A stretch of DNA of 64,000 nucleotides from Pseudomonas pseudonitroreducens. GTDB lineage: Bacteria; Pseudomonadota; Gammaproteobacteria; Pseudomonadales; Pseudomonadaceae. The stretch covers positions 62,001 to 126,000 of the forward strand of contig NZ_BQHJ01000011.1 of the NCBI RefSeq assembly GCF_021603645.1. The letters are read 5' to 3'. Positions 27,616-37,430 of the stretch are shown piece after piece. The first letter of the stretch is position 1. Every line of letters begins with the position of its first letter. Both the position numbers and the translations under genes were made by a program. The notes beneath the pieces were generated by a model. That model saw only the letters and a program-made list of their open reading frames with translations, made no database searches and was not told where the DNA came from.

Positions 27616-28386
27616 TTACTGGCTCACCCAGCGCTGCCGTGCCCAGGCGCTCAGGCTGTCGACACAGAGCACCAGGAGCAGCATGGCGATGATCACCGTT
27701 GCCGCCTGGGCCTGCTGGAACAGGCTGAGGCTGAAATACAGCATCTGCCCCAGGCCTCCCGCGCCGACGAAGCCGAGCACGCTGGCCATGCGGATGTTGT
27801 TCTCCCAGCGGTAGAGCATGTACGCCACCAGCTGTGGCCAGACGGCCGGGAGGGTGCCGTAGCTGAATGCCGCGATGCGCCCGCCACCAGCCAGGCGTAC
27901 TGCCTCGGCCGGGGCGCTCGGCGTATTTTCCAGCGCCTCGGCGAACAGCCGGCCGAGCACGCCACCGGTGTGCAGCGCCAGGGCGAGCGTGCCGGCGTTC
28001 GGGCCCAGGCCCGCGGCCAGCACCATCAGTGCGCCCCAGACCAACTCCGGTACCGCGCGCAGGGCGTTGAGCAGTAGCCGCGACAGGCTCTGCGCGATGC
28101 GCCCGAAGCGCCCGGCCGCCGGCAGCGCGAGAAGCATGCCCAGCACTGCTGCGAGCAAGGTGCCAATGGCCGACATGGCCAGGGTTTCCAGGGCACCGCG
28201 CCCGACTGCCGCGACATGCGTTGCGCTCAGGTCCGGCGAGAGGAAGTCGCGCCCGTAATCGAGCATCTGGCCCAGGCCGCGCGCGTCGAACAGGCCGCCG
28301 CTGTCCATCTCCAGGTAAGCGAAGGACGAGCCGATGGCGAGCAGGATCAGCAGCAACCAGCCCAGGCTGCGCAGCAGGCTGCTCAT
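27616..28386 (-). CDS. PhnE-family ABC permease (second copy)
   Basis: 256 residues with about six spans. The EAA-type loop reads EALENTPSAPAEAVRLAGGG and the end has [20 protein letters not shown], both characteristic of PhnE permeases for oxyanions or phosphonates. It overlaps the preceding permease gene by 4 bases and is the last gene of the operon. The pair of permeases would form a heterodimeric channel. Confidence 0.88.
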   Translation of the reverse strand: MSSLLRSLGWLLLILLAIGSSFAYLEMDSGGLFDARGLGQMLDYGRDFLSPDLSATHVAAVGRGALETLAMSAIGTLLAAVLGMLLALPAAGRFGRIAQSLSRLLLNALRAVPELVWGALMVLAAGLGPNAGTLALALHTGGVLGRLFAEALENTPSAPAEAVRLAGGGRIAAFSYGTLPAVWPQLVAYMLYRWENNIRMASVLGFVGAGGLGQMLYFSLSLFQQAQAATVIIAMLLLVLCVDSLSAWARQRWVSQ

Positions 28387-29225
28387 TCGAGCCTCCCGCG
28401 GAGGAAGCGGCTGAGCAGATCGGCGCCCAGCACCAGGACCAGGAAGGTCAGCAGGATGCTCGCCACTTCACCACCGGCGAACATGCGCAGCGACAGGTCG
28501 ATCTGCTGGCCGAGGCCTCCGGCGCCGACGAAGCCCATCACCACCGAGGCGCGGATCGCGCATTCCCAGCGGTAGACGGTGTAGGAGATCAGTTCCGATG
28601 CCGCCGAAGGCAGCACGCCGTAGGCGAAGGCCTGCAAGCGCGAGCCGCCGGCCAGCAGCAGGGCGCGGGTCGGGCGTGGGTCCACCGACTCGAAGATTTC
28701 CGCGTAGACCTTGCCGAGCATGCCGCCATAGGTGATCGCGATGGCCAGCACGCCGGCGGTGGGGCCCAGGCCCACCGCGCGGACGAACAGCAGCGCCCAG
28801 ACGATCTCCGGCACGCTGCGCAGCACAATCAGCAGGCCGCGCACCGGCCAGCGCAGCGCTCGCGCCCACCAGGCCGGCAGGCCGCCGCGCGGCAGGGCGG
28901 AGATCGACAGCGAGCGGGTCGCCAGCAGGGCGGCGGGGAAGGCGATCAACCAGGCCAGGGCCATGCCGGCGGTGGCGATGGCGAGGGTTTCCAGGGTCGC
29001 GCGGCCGAGCAGGGCGAGGAACTCTTCGTCATGGGCCGGTGGCCAGAAACCGCCGAGGAAGTTGGCCATGGTCCGTGCGTTGTCGCCGCTGAACAGGCCG
29101 GCGATATCCAGCTCGGATAACTGCAGGCCGGGCCACAGCAGCAGGAGTGCGAGCAGGGTGAGCAGCAGGCGCGGCAGCGCCGCCGGGTCGCGGGGCGGGT
29201 TCTTTGCAAGCGCTTGGTTCAGCAT
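28383..29225 (-). CDS. PhnE-family ABC permease (first copy)
   Basis: 280 residues from ATG 29225 ([14 protein letters not shown]). It contains the PhnE loop [20 protein letters not shown] and [20 protein letters not shown]. The start overlaps the ATPase stop by 7 bases (ATGCTGA), so translation is probably coupled. A longer frame running to 29702 lies inside the ATPase gene and is rejected. Confidence 0.88.
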   Translation of the reverse strand: MLNQALAKNPPRDPAALPRLLLTLLALLLLWPGLQLSELDIAGLFSGDNARTMANFLGGFWPPAHDEEFLALLGRATLETLAIATAGMALAWLIAFPAALLATRSLSISALPRGGLPAWWARALRWPVRGLLIVLRSVPEIVWALLFVRAVGLGPTAGVLAIAITYGGMLGKVYAEIFESVDPRPTRALLLAGGSRLQAFAYGVLPSAASELISYTVYRWECAIRASVVMGFVGAGGLGQQIDLSLRMFAGGEVASILLTFLVLVLGADLLSRFLRGRLE

Positions 29226-30025
29226 CGCGGAATCTGCACCACCACCGGTTTGCCCACCGGCGAGGAAGCATCCTGCTGGCCAAGCTGCTCGTTGGCGTAG
29301 AGGGCACGCAGGTCTTCGGCAGTGATGCTCCCCGCCGCCTTGTCGAAGGCAATGCGGCCATCGCGCACGCCGACGATGCGCGGGAAGTGCTCCAGCGCCA
29401 GGTCCACGGCATGCAGGCTGGCGAGCAAGGTCACGCCACGATTCTGTGCCTCGCGGGTCAGTACGCCGAGGGTGTGGCTGGCGAGTACCGGGTCCATGGC
29501 CGAGACGGGTTCGTCTGCGAGCAGCACTTCGGCTTGCTGGTACAGCGCACGGGCGATGCCGACCCGTTGCAGTTGGCCACCGGACAGCTGGTCGCAGCGC
29601 TCGAAGAGCTTGTCGCCCAGGTCCAGGCGTTGCAGCTCGCTGCGGGCGCCGGCACTGTCGAGGGGGTAGAGCAGGCTCGCCAGGCATTTCCACAGCGGCC
29701 ACTGGCCGAGTCTCCCGGCGAGCACCGCGGTGACTACGCGCTGGCGCGGTGGCAGCGGGGGAGCCTGATGCACCAGGGCAACGCGCGAGCGCAGGCGCTG
29801 GCGTGCGGAACCACTCAGGGCCCAGGGTTGGAGGCCGAGCAGGTCGTAGTTGCCGGAAGCGGGTTTCAGTGCGGTGGCGAGGATGCGCAGCAGGGTGGTC
29901 TTGCCGGCGCCCGAAGGGCCGATGATCGCCACCCGTTCACCGGTTTCGACGCTGAGGTCGATACCGGCGAGCGAGCGCTGGCCGTTGGCGTGGATGTGCT
30001 CCACGCCGGTCAGTTTCAGGGTCAC
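29219..30025 (-). CDS. PhnC-family ABC ATPase
   Basis: 268 residues. Walker [13 protein letters not shown], signature [15 protein letters not shown] and Walker [13 protein letters not shown] are all intact, as is the switch His in [15 protein letters not shown]. It resembles PhnC, the ATPase of phosphonate/phosphite-type importers. Its start overlaps the binding-protein stop by 4 bases. Confidence 0.9.
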   Translation of the reverse strand: MTLKLTGVEHIHANGQRSLAGIDLSVETGERVAIIGPSGAGKTTLLRILATALKPASGNYDLLGLQPWALSGSARQRLRSRVALVHQAPPLPPRQRVVTAVLAGRLGQWPLWKCLASLLYPLDSAGARSELQRLDLGDKLFERCDQLSGGQLQRVGIARALYQQAEVLLADEPVSAMDPVLASHTLGVLTREAQNRGVTLLASLHAVDLALEHFPRIVGVRDGRIAFDKAAGSITAEDLRALYANEQLGQQDASSPVGKPVVVQIPRC

Positions 30026-30879
30026 TTCAGCAGGCCGGCGGCGCGCGCCGATTCCTCGATGCCCTTGTAGTTGTCAGGCTGGGTCTCGATGAAGCGGCTG
30101 GCCGCCTGCAGGTCGAGGATTTCCTTGTCGCGCGGCTTGCTCGGGTCGAGAGCGAGGAAGGCCTTCTTGATCTTCTCGGCCAGGGCCGGATCGAGGTTGC
30201 CGCGCACGGTCCAGTTGTAGTCGTAGTAGGTCGGGGTGGTGGCGAAGACCTTCACCTTGTTGGTGTCGACCTTGCCGCTATCCACCAGCTTCTGCCAGAC
30301 CGAGGCGTTCAGCACGCCAGCGTCGACCTTGCCGGCCTGGACCCAGGCCACGGTGGCGTCGTGGGCGCCGGAGTAGGCCACGCGGGAGAAGAACTGCTCG
30401 GGCACCACGCCGTCCTTCTGCATGAAGTAGCGCGGCATCAGGCTGCCGGAGGTGGACGATACCGAGCCGAAGGCGAAGGTCTTGCCCTTGAGGTCCTGGA
30501 TCGATTTCACGTTCGGGTCGGCGGTGATGAATTTGCTGGTGAACTGCTGGTCCTGCTCGCGCTGTACCAGCGGAATCGCATTGCCAGTCTTCAGGCGCGC
30601 CTGGACGAAGGTGAAGCCGCCCAGCCAGGCCATGTCGAGGCGATCGGAGGCGAGTGCCTCGACCACGCCGGCATAGTCGGACACCGGGATGAACTTCACC
30701 GGCATGCCCAGTTGCTCTTCGAGGTACGCGCCCAGCGGCTTGAACTTGCGCAGCAGCTCGGTCGGGGCTTCGTCGGGAATGGCGGAGACCTTGAGTTCCT
30801 TCGGTGTATCGGCGTGGGCGAAAACAGCGGACAGGGACAGAGCGAAACCGGCGGCGAGCGCCAGGGTGCGTTTGAGCAT
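30022..30879 (-). CDS. PhnD-like periplasmic binding protein (phosphonate or possibly selenate/oxyanion)
   Basis: 285 residues from ATG 30879. Signal peptide [20 protein letters not shown], cut near AHADTP. The mature protein begins [20 protein letters not shown] and has [20 protein letters not shown]. PhnD family proteins bind phosphonates, phosphite or related oxyanions, but the '[19 protein letters not shown]' start is the one I recall from the group annotated as putative selenate binding proteins (TIGR04553-like). No C-P lyase, phnX or ptxD gene is near, so phosphonate catabolism is not supported. First gene of a four-gene overlapping operon. Confidence 0.8.
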   Translation of the reverse strand: MLKRTLALAAGFALSLSAVFAHADTPKELKVSAIPDEAPTELLRKFKPLGAYLEEQLGMPVKFIPVSDYAGVVEALASDRLDMAWLGGFTFVQARLKTGNAIPLVQREQDQQFTSKFITADPNVKSIQDLKGKTFAFGSVSSTSGSLMPRYFMQKDGVVPEQFFSRVAYSGAHDATVAWVQAGKVDAGVLNASVWQKLVDSGKVDTNKVKVFATTPTYYDYNWTVRGNLDPALAEKIKKAFLALDPSKPRDKEILDLQAASRFIETQPDNYKGIEESARAAGLLK

Positions 30880-31044
30880 GGGGAGAGTTCTCCGGGTCAA
30901 TGGCGGAAAAAACTCCGGGAGTATAGTGGCGGCGCGCCTGTTTGGCTGCCTTCGACTTCACCACGCCGGGTTCGGCAGGGAAGTGATGGTGCCTGCTAGA
31001 ATGCCGCTCCCCGTACTTTCCCGCCCTTGTACCGGAGATCGTCC

Positions 31045-31944
31045 ATGTCGTCCGCCAGCCCCTCCCTTGCCTTCGCCGGCCTCGGCCTGATGGGTGTGCC
31101 CATGTCCCGCCGCCTGCTCGCCGCGGGTTTTCCGCTGACCGTGTGGAACCGTTCTGCCGGCAAGCGCGAGCTGCTTGCCGGTGAAGGCGCACAGGCGGTG
31201 GAGACGCCCGCGCAGCTGTGCGCCCAGGCCGAGGTGGTGATGCTCTGCCTGGCCGATACCGCTGCCGTGCGTGAAGTGGTGTTCGGCGTCGGCGGCATCG
31301 TCGAAAACGCCCGCGCCGGCCAGGTGCTGGTGGATTTCTCCAGCCTGGAACCAGCCGCCACCCGCGAGATGGCCGCCGAGCTGGAAGCGCGTACCGGCAT
31401 GCGCTGGGTCGATGCGCCAGTTTCCGGCGGTACGCCGGGCGCCGAGGCTGGCACCCTGGCGATCATGGCCGGTGGCCGCGTCGAGGACATCGAGCGTGTG
31501 CGGCCGATCCTCGCCCATCTGGGCCAGCGCCTGACGCGCATGGGGGATGTGGGTGCGGGGCAGGTGACCAAGGTGTGCAACCAGATGATCGTCGCCTGCA
31601 ACGCCCTGGTGATCGCCGAAGTAGTGGCGCTGGCGGAGAAATCCGGCGTCGATGCCAGCCTGATCGCTCCCGCCCTGGCCGGCGGTTTCGCCGACTCCAA
31701 GCCCTTGCAGATCCTGGCTCCGCAGATGGCGCAGAGCCAGTTCGAGCCGGTGAAGTGGCACGTGCGCACGCTGCTCAAGGACCTGGACACTGCCGTGAAG
31801 CTTTCCCGCGAGGAAGGCTCGGCCACGCCCATGAGCGGCCTTGCCGCGCAACTGATGCGCCTGCACGGCAGCCAGGGCAATCTTGAACGCGACCCGGCTA
31901 CCCTGGTCGAGCAATACCGTCTTTCGAAGGAATTCCCCGCATGA
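31045..31944 (+). CDS. NAD(P)-dependent 3-hydroxyacid dehydrogenase (GlxR/MmsB family)
   Basis: 299 residues from ATG 31045, with GGAG 8 bases before. Rossmann motif FAGLGLMGVPMSRRLLAAGF, the substrate loop DAPVSGGTPGAEAGTLAIMAG and the catalytic Lys region GAGQVTKVCNQMIVACN identify the beta-hydroxyacid dehydrogenase family (tartronate semialdehyde reductase, 3-hydroxyisobutyrate dehydrogenase and relatives). It is translationally coupled (ATGA overlap) to a hydroxypyruvate-isomerase-like gene, so the substrate is probably a small hydroxy acid such as tartronate semialdehyde. Divergent from the PhnD-like operon. Confidence 0.85.
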   Translation: MSSASPSLAFAGLGLMGVPMSRRLLAAGFPLTVWNRSAGKRELLAGEGAQAVETPAQLCAQAEVVMLCLADTAAVREVVFGVGGIVENARAGQVLVDFSSLEPAATREMAAELEARTGMRWVDAPVSGGTPGAEAGTLAIMAGGRVEDIERVRPILAHLGQRLTRMGDVGAGQVTKVCNQMIVACNALVIAEVVALAEKSGVDASLIAPALAGGFADSKPLQILAPQMAQSQFEPVKWHVRTLLKDLDTAVKLSREEGSATPMSGLAAQLMRLHGSQGNLERDPATLVEQYRLSKEFPA

Positions 31945-32732
31945 AACTCTGCGCCAACCTGTCCCTGCTGTTCACCGAAGTCCCGCTGCTGCAGCGTATC
32001 GACGCCGCCGCCAAGGCCGGTTTCGAGGGCGTGGAGATCCAGTTCCCCTACGACGTCCCCGCGCAGGAGCTGAAGGCCGCGCTGGACCAGGCCGGCATGC
32101 CGCTGGTGCTGATCAATCTGCCGGCCGGGGACCTGATGCAGGGCGGGCCGGGAATTGCTGCCGTGCCCGAGCGCGCGGCGGAGTTCGAGGCGGCGCTGGC
32201 CAAGGCGCTGGACTATGCGCGCATCGCCAGGCCGCAGCACGTCAACGTGCTGGCTGGCCGGCTGGTCGAGGGGCAGGAGCGTGAGGTCGCTCTGCAGACG
32301 CTGGCCGAGCGCCTGCGCAGCACCTGCGATGCCTTCGCCGGCACGGGCACCGACGTGCTGATGGAAGCCATCAACTGCCATGACATGAAGGATTTCCTGC
32401 TCAACACCCCGGAGCACCTGCAGGACATGCTCGAGCGCGTGGCACGGGAAAACCTGCGGGCGCAACTCGACCTCTACCACATGGCACGCATGGGCCTGGA
32501 ACTGGTGGATTGCATCTATGCGCTGATGGGGCAGATCGGGCACGTGCAGTTTGCCGACTACCCCGAGCGCGGCGAACCGGGCTCGGGCGAGATGGAGTTC
32601 GAGGTGCCGCTGCAGGTACTCGACGATGTCGGCTACGACGGCTGGCTGGGCGCCGAGTACCGTCCCACCGGCACCACCGCCGACTCCCTGCGCTGGTTGC
32701 CACGCTGGCGCGCGGGCAAGTTCGACTTCTGA
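31941..32732 (+). CDS. hyi: Hydroxypyruvate isomerase / 2-oxo-tetronate isomerase (Hyi/OtnI family)
   Basis: 263 residues, a TIM barrel of the xylose-isomerase-like superfamily. MKLCANLSLLFTEVPLLQRI, GFEGVEIQFPY and the metal-site segments MEAINCHD, DLYHMARM and HVQFADYPERGEPGSGEMEF match Hyi. It interconverts hydroxypyruvate and tartronate semialdehyde, or 2-oxo-tetronates. Start overlaps the dehydrogenase stop by 4 bases. No glyoxylate carboligase gene is present, so the exact pathway is open. Confidence 0.85.
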   Translation: MKLCANLSLLFTEVPLLQRIDAAAKAGFEGVEIQFPYDVPAQELKAALDQAGMPLVLINLPAGDLMQGGPGIAAVPERAAEFEAALAKALDYARIARPQHVNVLAGRLVEGQEREVALQTLAERLRSTCDAFAGTGTDVLMEAINCHDMKDFLLNTPEHLQDMLERVARENLRAQLDLYHMARMGLELVDCIYALMGQIGHVQFADYPERGEPGSGEMEFEVPLQVLDDVGYDGWLGAEYRPTGTTADSLRWLPRWRAGKFDF

Positions 32733-32746
32733 TGCGGCGCCGGGTC

Positions 32747-34909
32747 TCAGGCCTGACTGCGCAGTAGCGCCGAATCGCTGTCCTCGCGGTACGCCTCGAG
32801 GAACTCCACCAGCGCGCTGAGGGGCAGGGGGCGGCTGAACAAATAGCCCTGGGCCAGCTCGCAATGGTTGTCGCGCAGGAACGCCAGTTGCTGCGCATGT
32901 TCCACGCCTTCGGCGATCACCTTCAGGTGCAGCTTCTGCGCCATGGCGATGATCGCCTGGGCGATTTCGCTGTCGCGGCGTGATTGCGGCACGTCGCGGA
33001 TGAAGGAGCGGTCCACCTTCAGCGCATCCAGCGGCAGCTGGCGCAGGTAGGACAACGACGAGTAGCCGGTGCCGAAATCGTCGATCGACAGGCTTACGCC
33101 GAGGTCGCGCAGGCGGTTGAGCAGCGGGATGGCCTGGCTGATGTTGGACATCACGGCGTTCTCGGTGACTTCCATTTCCAGGTAGTGCGCGGCGAGGCCC
33201 GTGTCCTCGAGGGTCTGCTGGACTTCATCGACCAGCCCTTCGCGGCCCAGGTTGCTGGCGCAGCAGTTCACTGCCACCCGCAGGTCCGAGTAGCCCAGAT
33301 CATGCAGGCGGCGCAGATCCTGGCAGGCGCGGCGCATCACCCAGGCATCCAGTGCGCCGATCAGGCCGTTGGCGGTCGCCAGGCCAATGAACCGATCCGG
33401 CGCCAGCAGGCCGTGGGTCGGGTGTTTCCAGCGCACCAGGGCTTCGAGCTGCTCCACTTCGCCGTGGCCGATGCGCAGGATCGGCTGGTAATAGAGCACC
33501 AGCTCGTCATCCCACAACGCCTTGCGCAGTTCCTCTTCCAGCTGCAGTTCCTGGGTCGCCTTGGTCTTCAGGTGCGGGCTGAAGAAGTGGGTGGCGTTGC
33601 GGCCGTTGCCCTTGGACTGGTACAGCGCCAGGTCGGCATGCTTGAGCAGCTCTTCGGGTTGCTCACCGTCGTTGGGGAACAGGCTGATGCCCACGCTCAT
33701 GGTCATCACCAGGTTGCGCCCGGCGGTGCTGATCGGCTCCTTCATGCGCTGCATCAGACGCTGCGCGAGAATGCGCGCCTCATGGTCCTCACCCAGATCG
33801 GCGAGGATGCAGAATTCGTCGCCGCCAAAGCGTGCCAGCAGATCGGTGCTGCGCAGCGCGCTGCGGATTCGCTCGGAGACGATGCACAGCAACTCGTCGC
33901 CGGCGGCATGGCCGAGGGAGTCGTTGACCCGTTTGAAGTGATCCAGGTCCAGCAGGATCACCGCCATGCCCTGGCCCTTCTGGCGGTTGCGTTGCAGGCG
34001 GGCCTCGAACTCGTCGTTGAGGGCGTTGCGGTTATGCAGGCCGGTGAGGCCATCGAAGCGCGCCAGTTTCTGCAGCGAGGCGTTGGCGTTGTCCAACTGG
34101 TTGAGCAGGGCATTGACCCGGCTCAGCTCGCTTTCCTTGCTTTCCAGGCTGTCCTCGATCCACGCCGCCCAGAGCCCGGCCAGCACCACCGCCAGCGCCA
34201 GCAGGCCGACCATCAGGCCGAGCTGGATGGCGTTGTTGCGCCCCAGGTCCGCCACCGGCGCTACCCAACTGGGCAGGGTCAGGGTCAGGGCGGCCATGCC
34301 GGTGAAGTGCATGCTGGAAATGGCACCGCCCAGCAGCAGGCTGGCGAGAATCTGGTAGACCCACTGGCGCCGGGCCGGCTGGCGATTGAGTACCGGCGCC
34401 AGTACCAGTGCGACGAAGGCCACCAGCACCGCCATCAGTACCGAGAGGGCCACCAGCAGCGGGTCATAGTGCTGCATCGGCGGCGCCTCGATGGCAGCCA
34501 TGCCGGTGTAGTGCATGCCGGCGATGCTGGCGCCGATGCAGCAGGCGGCGAGCAGGTATTGCATCGGGCTCAGCCCGGCGTGGGCGAGCAGGCGCATGGC
34601 AATGATGCAGATGGCGATGGCAATGAGCAGCGAGAGCAGCGTCAGGCCACCGGAGAAGTGCAACGGCACCGACGAATGGAAGGCCAGCATGGCGACGAAG
34701 TGCATCGACCAGATGCCGCTGCCCAGGCAGATGCCGCCGACCCACTGCCAGCGATGGGCGTGTTGCGGCGCGCGGACCATCCGTGCGGTTATGTTCAGGG
34801 CGACGAAGCTGGCGACGCAGGCGATGAGGATGGCCAGCAGGACCAGCCCGGGGTTGTGGGAACACTCCAGCAGCACAGCATCGGGTAAGGCGTCCTTCTG
34901 CCAGTCCAT
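32747..34909 (-). CDS. NbdA-like MHYT-GGDEF-EAL membrane protein with intact active sites
   Basis: 720 residues from ATG 34909. Residues 1-250 carry seven spans with three MHYT motifs (MHFVAM, MHYTGMAA, MHFTGMAA), a proposed copper/gas-sensing domain. A GGDEF domain follows with FGGDEF near residue 362 and an upstream RSTD inhibitory site. The EAL domain starts EALVRW (about 489) with the expected Asn, Glu, DDFGTGYSSLSYL, Lys and ...AEGVE residues. It could both make and break c-di-GMP. Synteny (eptA, usp, rapA beyond) points to nbdA, PA3311, whose GGDEF I recall as degenerate; here it is complete. Confidence 0.85.
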   Translation of the reverse strand: MDWQKDALPDAVLLECSHNPGLVLLAILIACVASFVALNITARMVRAPQHAHRWQWVGGICLGSGIWSMHFVAMLAFHSSVPLHFSGGLTLLSLLIAIAICIIAMRLLAHAGLSPMQYLLAACCIGASIAGMHYTGMAAIEAPPMQHYDPLLVALSVLMAVLVAFVALVLAPVLNRQPARRQWVYQILASLLLGGAISSMHFTGMAALTLTLPSWVAPVADLGRNNAIQLGLMVGLLALAVVLAGLWAAWIEDSLESKESELSRVNALLNQLDNANASLQKLARFDGLTGLHNRNALNDEFEARLQRNRQKGQGMAVILLDLDHFKRVNDSLGHAAGDELLCIVSERIRSALRSTDLLARFGGDEFCILADLGEDHEARILAQRLMQRMKEPISTAGRNLVMTMSVGISLFPNDGEQPEELLKHADLALYQSKGNGRNATHFFSPHLKTKATQELQLEEELRKALWDDELVLYYQPILRIGHGEVEQLEALVRWKHPTHGLLAPDRFIGLATANGLIGALDAWVMRRACQDLRRLHDLGYSDLRVAVNCCASNLGREGLVDEVQQTLEDTGLAAHYLEMEVTENAVMSNISQAIPLLNRLRDLGVSLSIDDFGTGYSSLSYLRQLPLDALKVDRSFIRDVPQSRRDSEIAQAIIAMAQKLHLKVIAEGVEHAQQLAFLRDNHCELAQGYLFSRPLPLSALVEFLEAYREDSDSALLRSQA

Positions 34910-35206
34910 GGGCGGGATGCTCCGGATGTCGGGGGAGGTAGTGGGCGAATTGATATCACTTTGATGTGAGTCTAGGAAGTCGCCCGTGGCTCGCAAGGTC
35001 GCGACGGCCTTTCCGACAAACTGATTAACACCAAACGATGTACGGTAGTGCCATCTGTCCAGGCGATCGCAGATCCGACCACTGGCCGAAAGCTTGTAGC
35101 CAACTTGACACTTTTTTGACTAACTGCCCGCTAGAGTTGCGCCGCCGGCCGGCGAGGGTCGGCTATCCCAATTCCTATCCGACTATCGATGTAAGGAGTG
35201 CGCTCG

Positions 35207-36865
35207 ATGTCCGAGGGCAAGCGCCGCCTCTTCCCCCAGGTCAGCTCCACGCGGCTGGTCCTGCTGTTCTCGCTGGCACTGGTGCTGTTCTACAACTTCG
35301 CCACCTGGCGGGCGTTGAACAGTCTGGTTCCCATGGAAGGCCTCTGGGGCGTGGCGTTCTTCGCGTCTTTCGCTTTCTTCCTCTGGGCAGCCTTCACCCT
35401 GCTGCTGACGCTGGTGTCCTTCCGTCCGCTGCTCAAGCCGGTGCTTACCCTGGTGGCGCTGGTCTCAGCGGCAGCGGCGTATTTCATGAACTCCTACGGT
35501 GTCGTGATCGATACCGTGATGGTGCAGAACGTCATCGAGACCAACCCCGGCGAGGCCACTGCGTTGTTCAGCGCGCGCATGGTCGGCTACCTGCTGGTGC
35601 TGGGCGTCCTGCCGGCAGCGATCATCTGGCTGACGCCGGTAAGCTATCGACCGTTCTTCCGCGGCCTGCTGAACAAGGTGCTGGTGATCCTCGGTTGCCT
35701 GGTGGTGGTCGCCGTCTGCGTGGGAGCCTTCTACTCTACCTACGCCCCGGTGTTCCGCCAGGAAGAGAAGCTGACCCACTTCATCAACCCGACCAACTAC
35801 ATCTATGCGGTGAGCAAGTTCACCAAGCAGCGCCTGGGCATCAAGGAAAACCTGGTGGTGCAGCCGATCGGAGAGGACGCGGTGATGCCGCGCAAGGTGA
35901 GCGCTGACGGTCGCAAGTCGCTGATGATCTTCGTGGTGGGTGAAACTGCCCGAGCGGATCACTTCTCCCTCAACGGATACGCCCGCGACACCAACCCGGA
36001 ACTGAAGAAGCTGGACATCATCAACTTCACCAATGTCAGTTCCTGCGGCACTTCCACGGCGGTATCGGTGCCCTGCATGTTCTCCAAGTTCCCCCGCGAG
36101 GACTACAGCGACAAGAAGGGCAAGACCAACCAGGGGCTGCTCGACATCCTCCAGCGCGTCGGCGTTTCGGTGCTCTGGCTGGACAACAACAGCGACTGCA
36201 AGGGCACCTGCCTGCGCGTGCCCAACCGCGACATTCCCAAGACCCAGCCCGGTCCCTTCTGTGACGGCAAGAACTGCCTGGATGAGGCTCTGCTGCAGGA
36301 CTTGCAGGCCTATATCGACGGTCTGAAGGACAACGCCATCATCGTCCTGCATGCCGATGGCAGCCATGGTCCGGAATACTACGACCGCTATCCCAAGACC
36401 CTGGAGCGCTTCACTCCGGTGTGCCGCACCAACCAGCTGGGCAGCTGCAGCAGTGAGGAGCTGGTGAACGTCTACGACAACACCATTCTCTACACCGACT
36501 TCTTCCTGTCCAAGGTGGTGGAACTGCTCAAGCACAACGAAGAGCGCTTCGACACCTCGATGCTCTACGTCTCCGACCATGGCGAGTCGCTGGGTGAGAA
36601 CGGCGTGTATCTGCACGCCGCGCCCTATGCCATCGCACCGCAAGCGCAGACCCACGTGCCCATGGTGATGTGGTTCGGCAATGGCGCATTGGGTGGCATG
36701 GGTGTCGATCGTGGCTGCCTGGAGAAAAAAGCCGGTGGCACCGAGCTGAGCCATGACAACCTGTTCCACTCGGTGCTCGGTCTGTACGGCGTGCATACCA
36801 GCCTGTACCAGCCGGACCTGGACATCTTCCACTCATGCAAGCGCGATATGACTGCCGCCCAGTGA
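35207..36865 (+). CDS. eptA: Phosphoethanolamine--lipid A transferase
   Basis: 552 residues with five N-terminal membrane spans, then a periplasmic sulfatase-fold domain. The catalytic Thr247 lies in VVGETARADHFSLNGY; SSCGTSTAVSVPCMFS, HADGSHGPEYYDRYP and VSDHGESLGENGVYLHAAPY hold metal and disulfide positions. It transfers phosphoethanolamine to lipid A and lowers its negative charge, giving polymyxin tolerance. The ATG at 35207 has AAGGAG 8 bases before. TTGACA at 35103 is a possible -35. Divergent from the NbdA-like gene. Confidence 0.92.
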   Translation: MSEGKRRLFPQVSSTRLVLLFSLALVLFYNFATWRALNSLVPMEGLWGVAFFASFAFFLWAAFTLLLTLVSFRPLLKPVLTLVALVSAAAAYFMNSYGVVIDTVMVQNVIETNPGEATALFSARMVGYLLVLGVLPAAIIWLTPVSYRPFFRGLLNKVLVILGCLVVVAVCVGAFYSTYAPVFRQEEKLTHFINPTNYIYAVSKFTKQRLGIKENLVVQPIGEDAVMPRKVSADGRKSLMIFVVGETARADHFSLNGYARDTNPELKKLDIINFTNVSSCGTSTAVSVPCMFSKFPREDYSDKKGKTNQGLLDILQRVGVSVLWLDNNSDCKGTCLRVPNRDIPKTQPGPFCDGKNCLDEALLQDLQAYIDGLKDNAIIVLHADGSHGPEYYDRYPKTLERFTPVCRTNQLGSCSSEELVNVYDNTILYTDFFLSKVVELLKHNEERFDTSMLYVSDHGESLGENGVYLHAAPYAIAPQAQTHVPMVMWFGNGALGGMGVDRGCLEKKAGGTELSHDNLFHSVLGLYGVHTSLYQPDLDIFHSCKRDMTAAQ

Positions 36866-36894
36866 GCCGGCGATGACCTGAACCGCGGCCATGA

Positions 36895-36928
36895 AAAAGG
36901 CCCTGCGGCTTTCGCCGCAGGGCCTTTT
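36895..36928. terminator. Bidirectional terminator between eptA and usp
   Basis: AAAAGGCCCTGCGGC / GCCGCAGGGCCTTTT around TTTC, a perfect 15-bp stem between convergent genes. Confidence 0.9.
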
Positions 36929-36944
36929 GTCTTTGTGCAGCTTG

Positions 36945-37397
36945 TTACTTCTCGCGGACCAGCAGCACCGGGCGGTTGCTGACGCGCAGCAGGCCCTCGG
37001 CGACGCTGCCCAGCATCAGGCGGCGTACACCACGGCGACCGTGGGTGCCCATGACGATGATGTCGGCCTTGGAGGCTTCGGCCTCGATTTCGATGCGCTC
37101 GGCGATTTCCTCGCTGGCGCGTTCCTGGCAGACCCGCTCGAAACTGGACTTCACCGGGTATTCGGCAATCTTCTCCTTCGCCTTGCCGAGAATGTCATCG
37201 GCGGCCTTCAGCGCGGCTTCGCGCAGCGGTTCCGGGTTGTAGTACACGGCGTAGTCGGGCAGATGCCGCAGGGGGCTGTCGACGATGGTGACGACACGCA
37301 GCTCGCCGCCGCTGAGTTGGGCCAGCTTGGCCGCTTCGACCAGGGCACGGTCGGAAACCGGGCTGCCGTCCACCGCTACCAGAATGCGCTCGTACAT
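36945..37397 (-). CDS. Universal stress protein (UspA family)
   Basis: 150 residues, starting MYERILVAVDGSPVSDRALV. The ATP-binding G2xG9xG(S) motif is visible as MGTHGRRGVRRLMLGSVAEG. ATP-binding Usp proteins support survival under energy or oxygen stress. A candidate ANR-type promoter lies upstream (37431-37472). Synteny suggests it corresponds to the anaerobically induced PA3309 (uspK). Convergent with eptA. Confidence 0.92.
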   Translation of the reverse strand: MYERILVAVDGSPVSDRALVEAAKLAQLSGGELRVVTIVDSPLRHLPDYAVYYNPEPLREAALKAADDILGKAKEKIAEYPVKSSFERVCQERASEEIAERIEIEAEASKADIIVMGTHGRRGVRRLMLGSVAEGLLRVSNRPVLLVREK

Positions 37398-37430
37398 GAT
37401 GTGTTCCTCAATGAGTGGCTTGGTAAGAAA

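Noticed and set aside
28383-29702. Longer version of the first PhnE-like permease, beginning at 29702
   Set aside because: The extra 159 codons are inside the ATPase gene in another frame; the ATG at 29225 with ATGCTGA overlap gives the normal protein.
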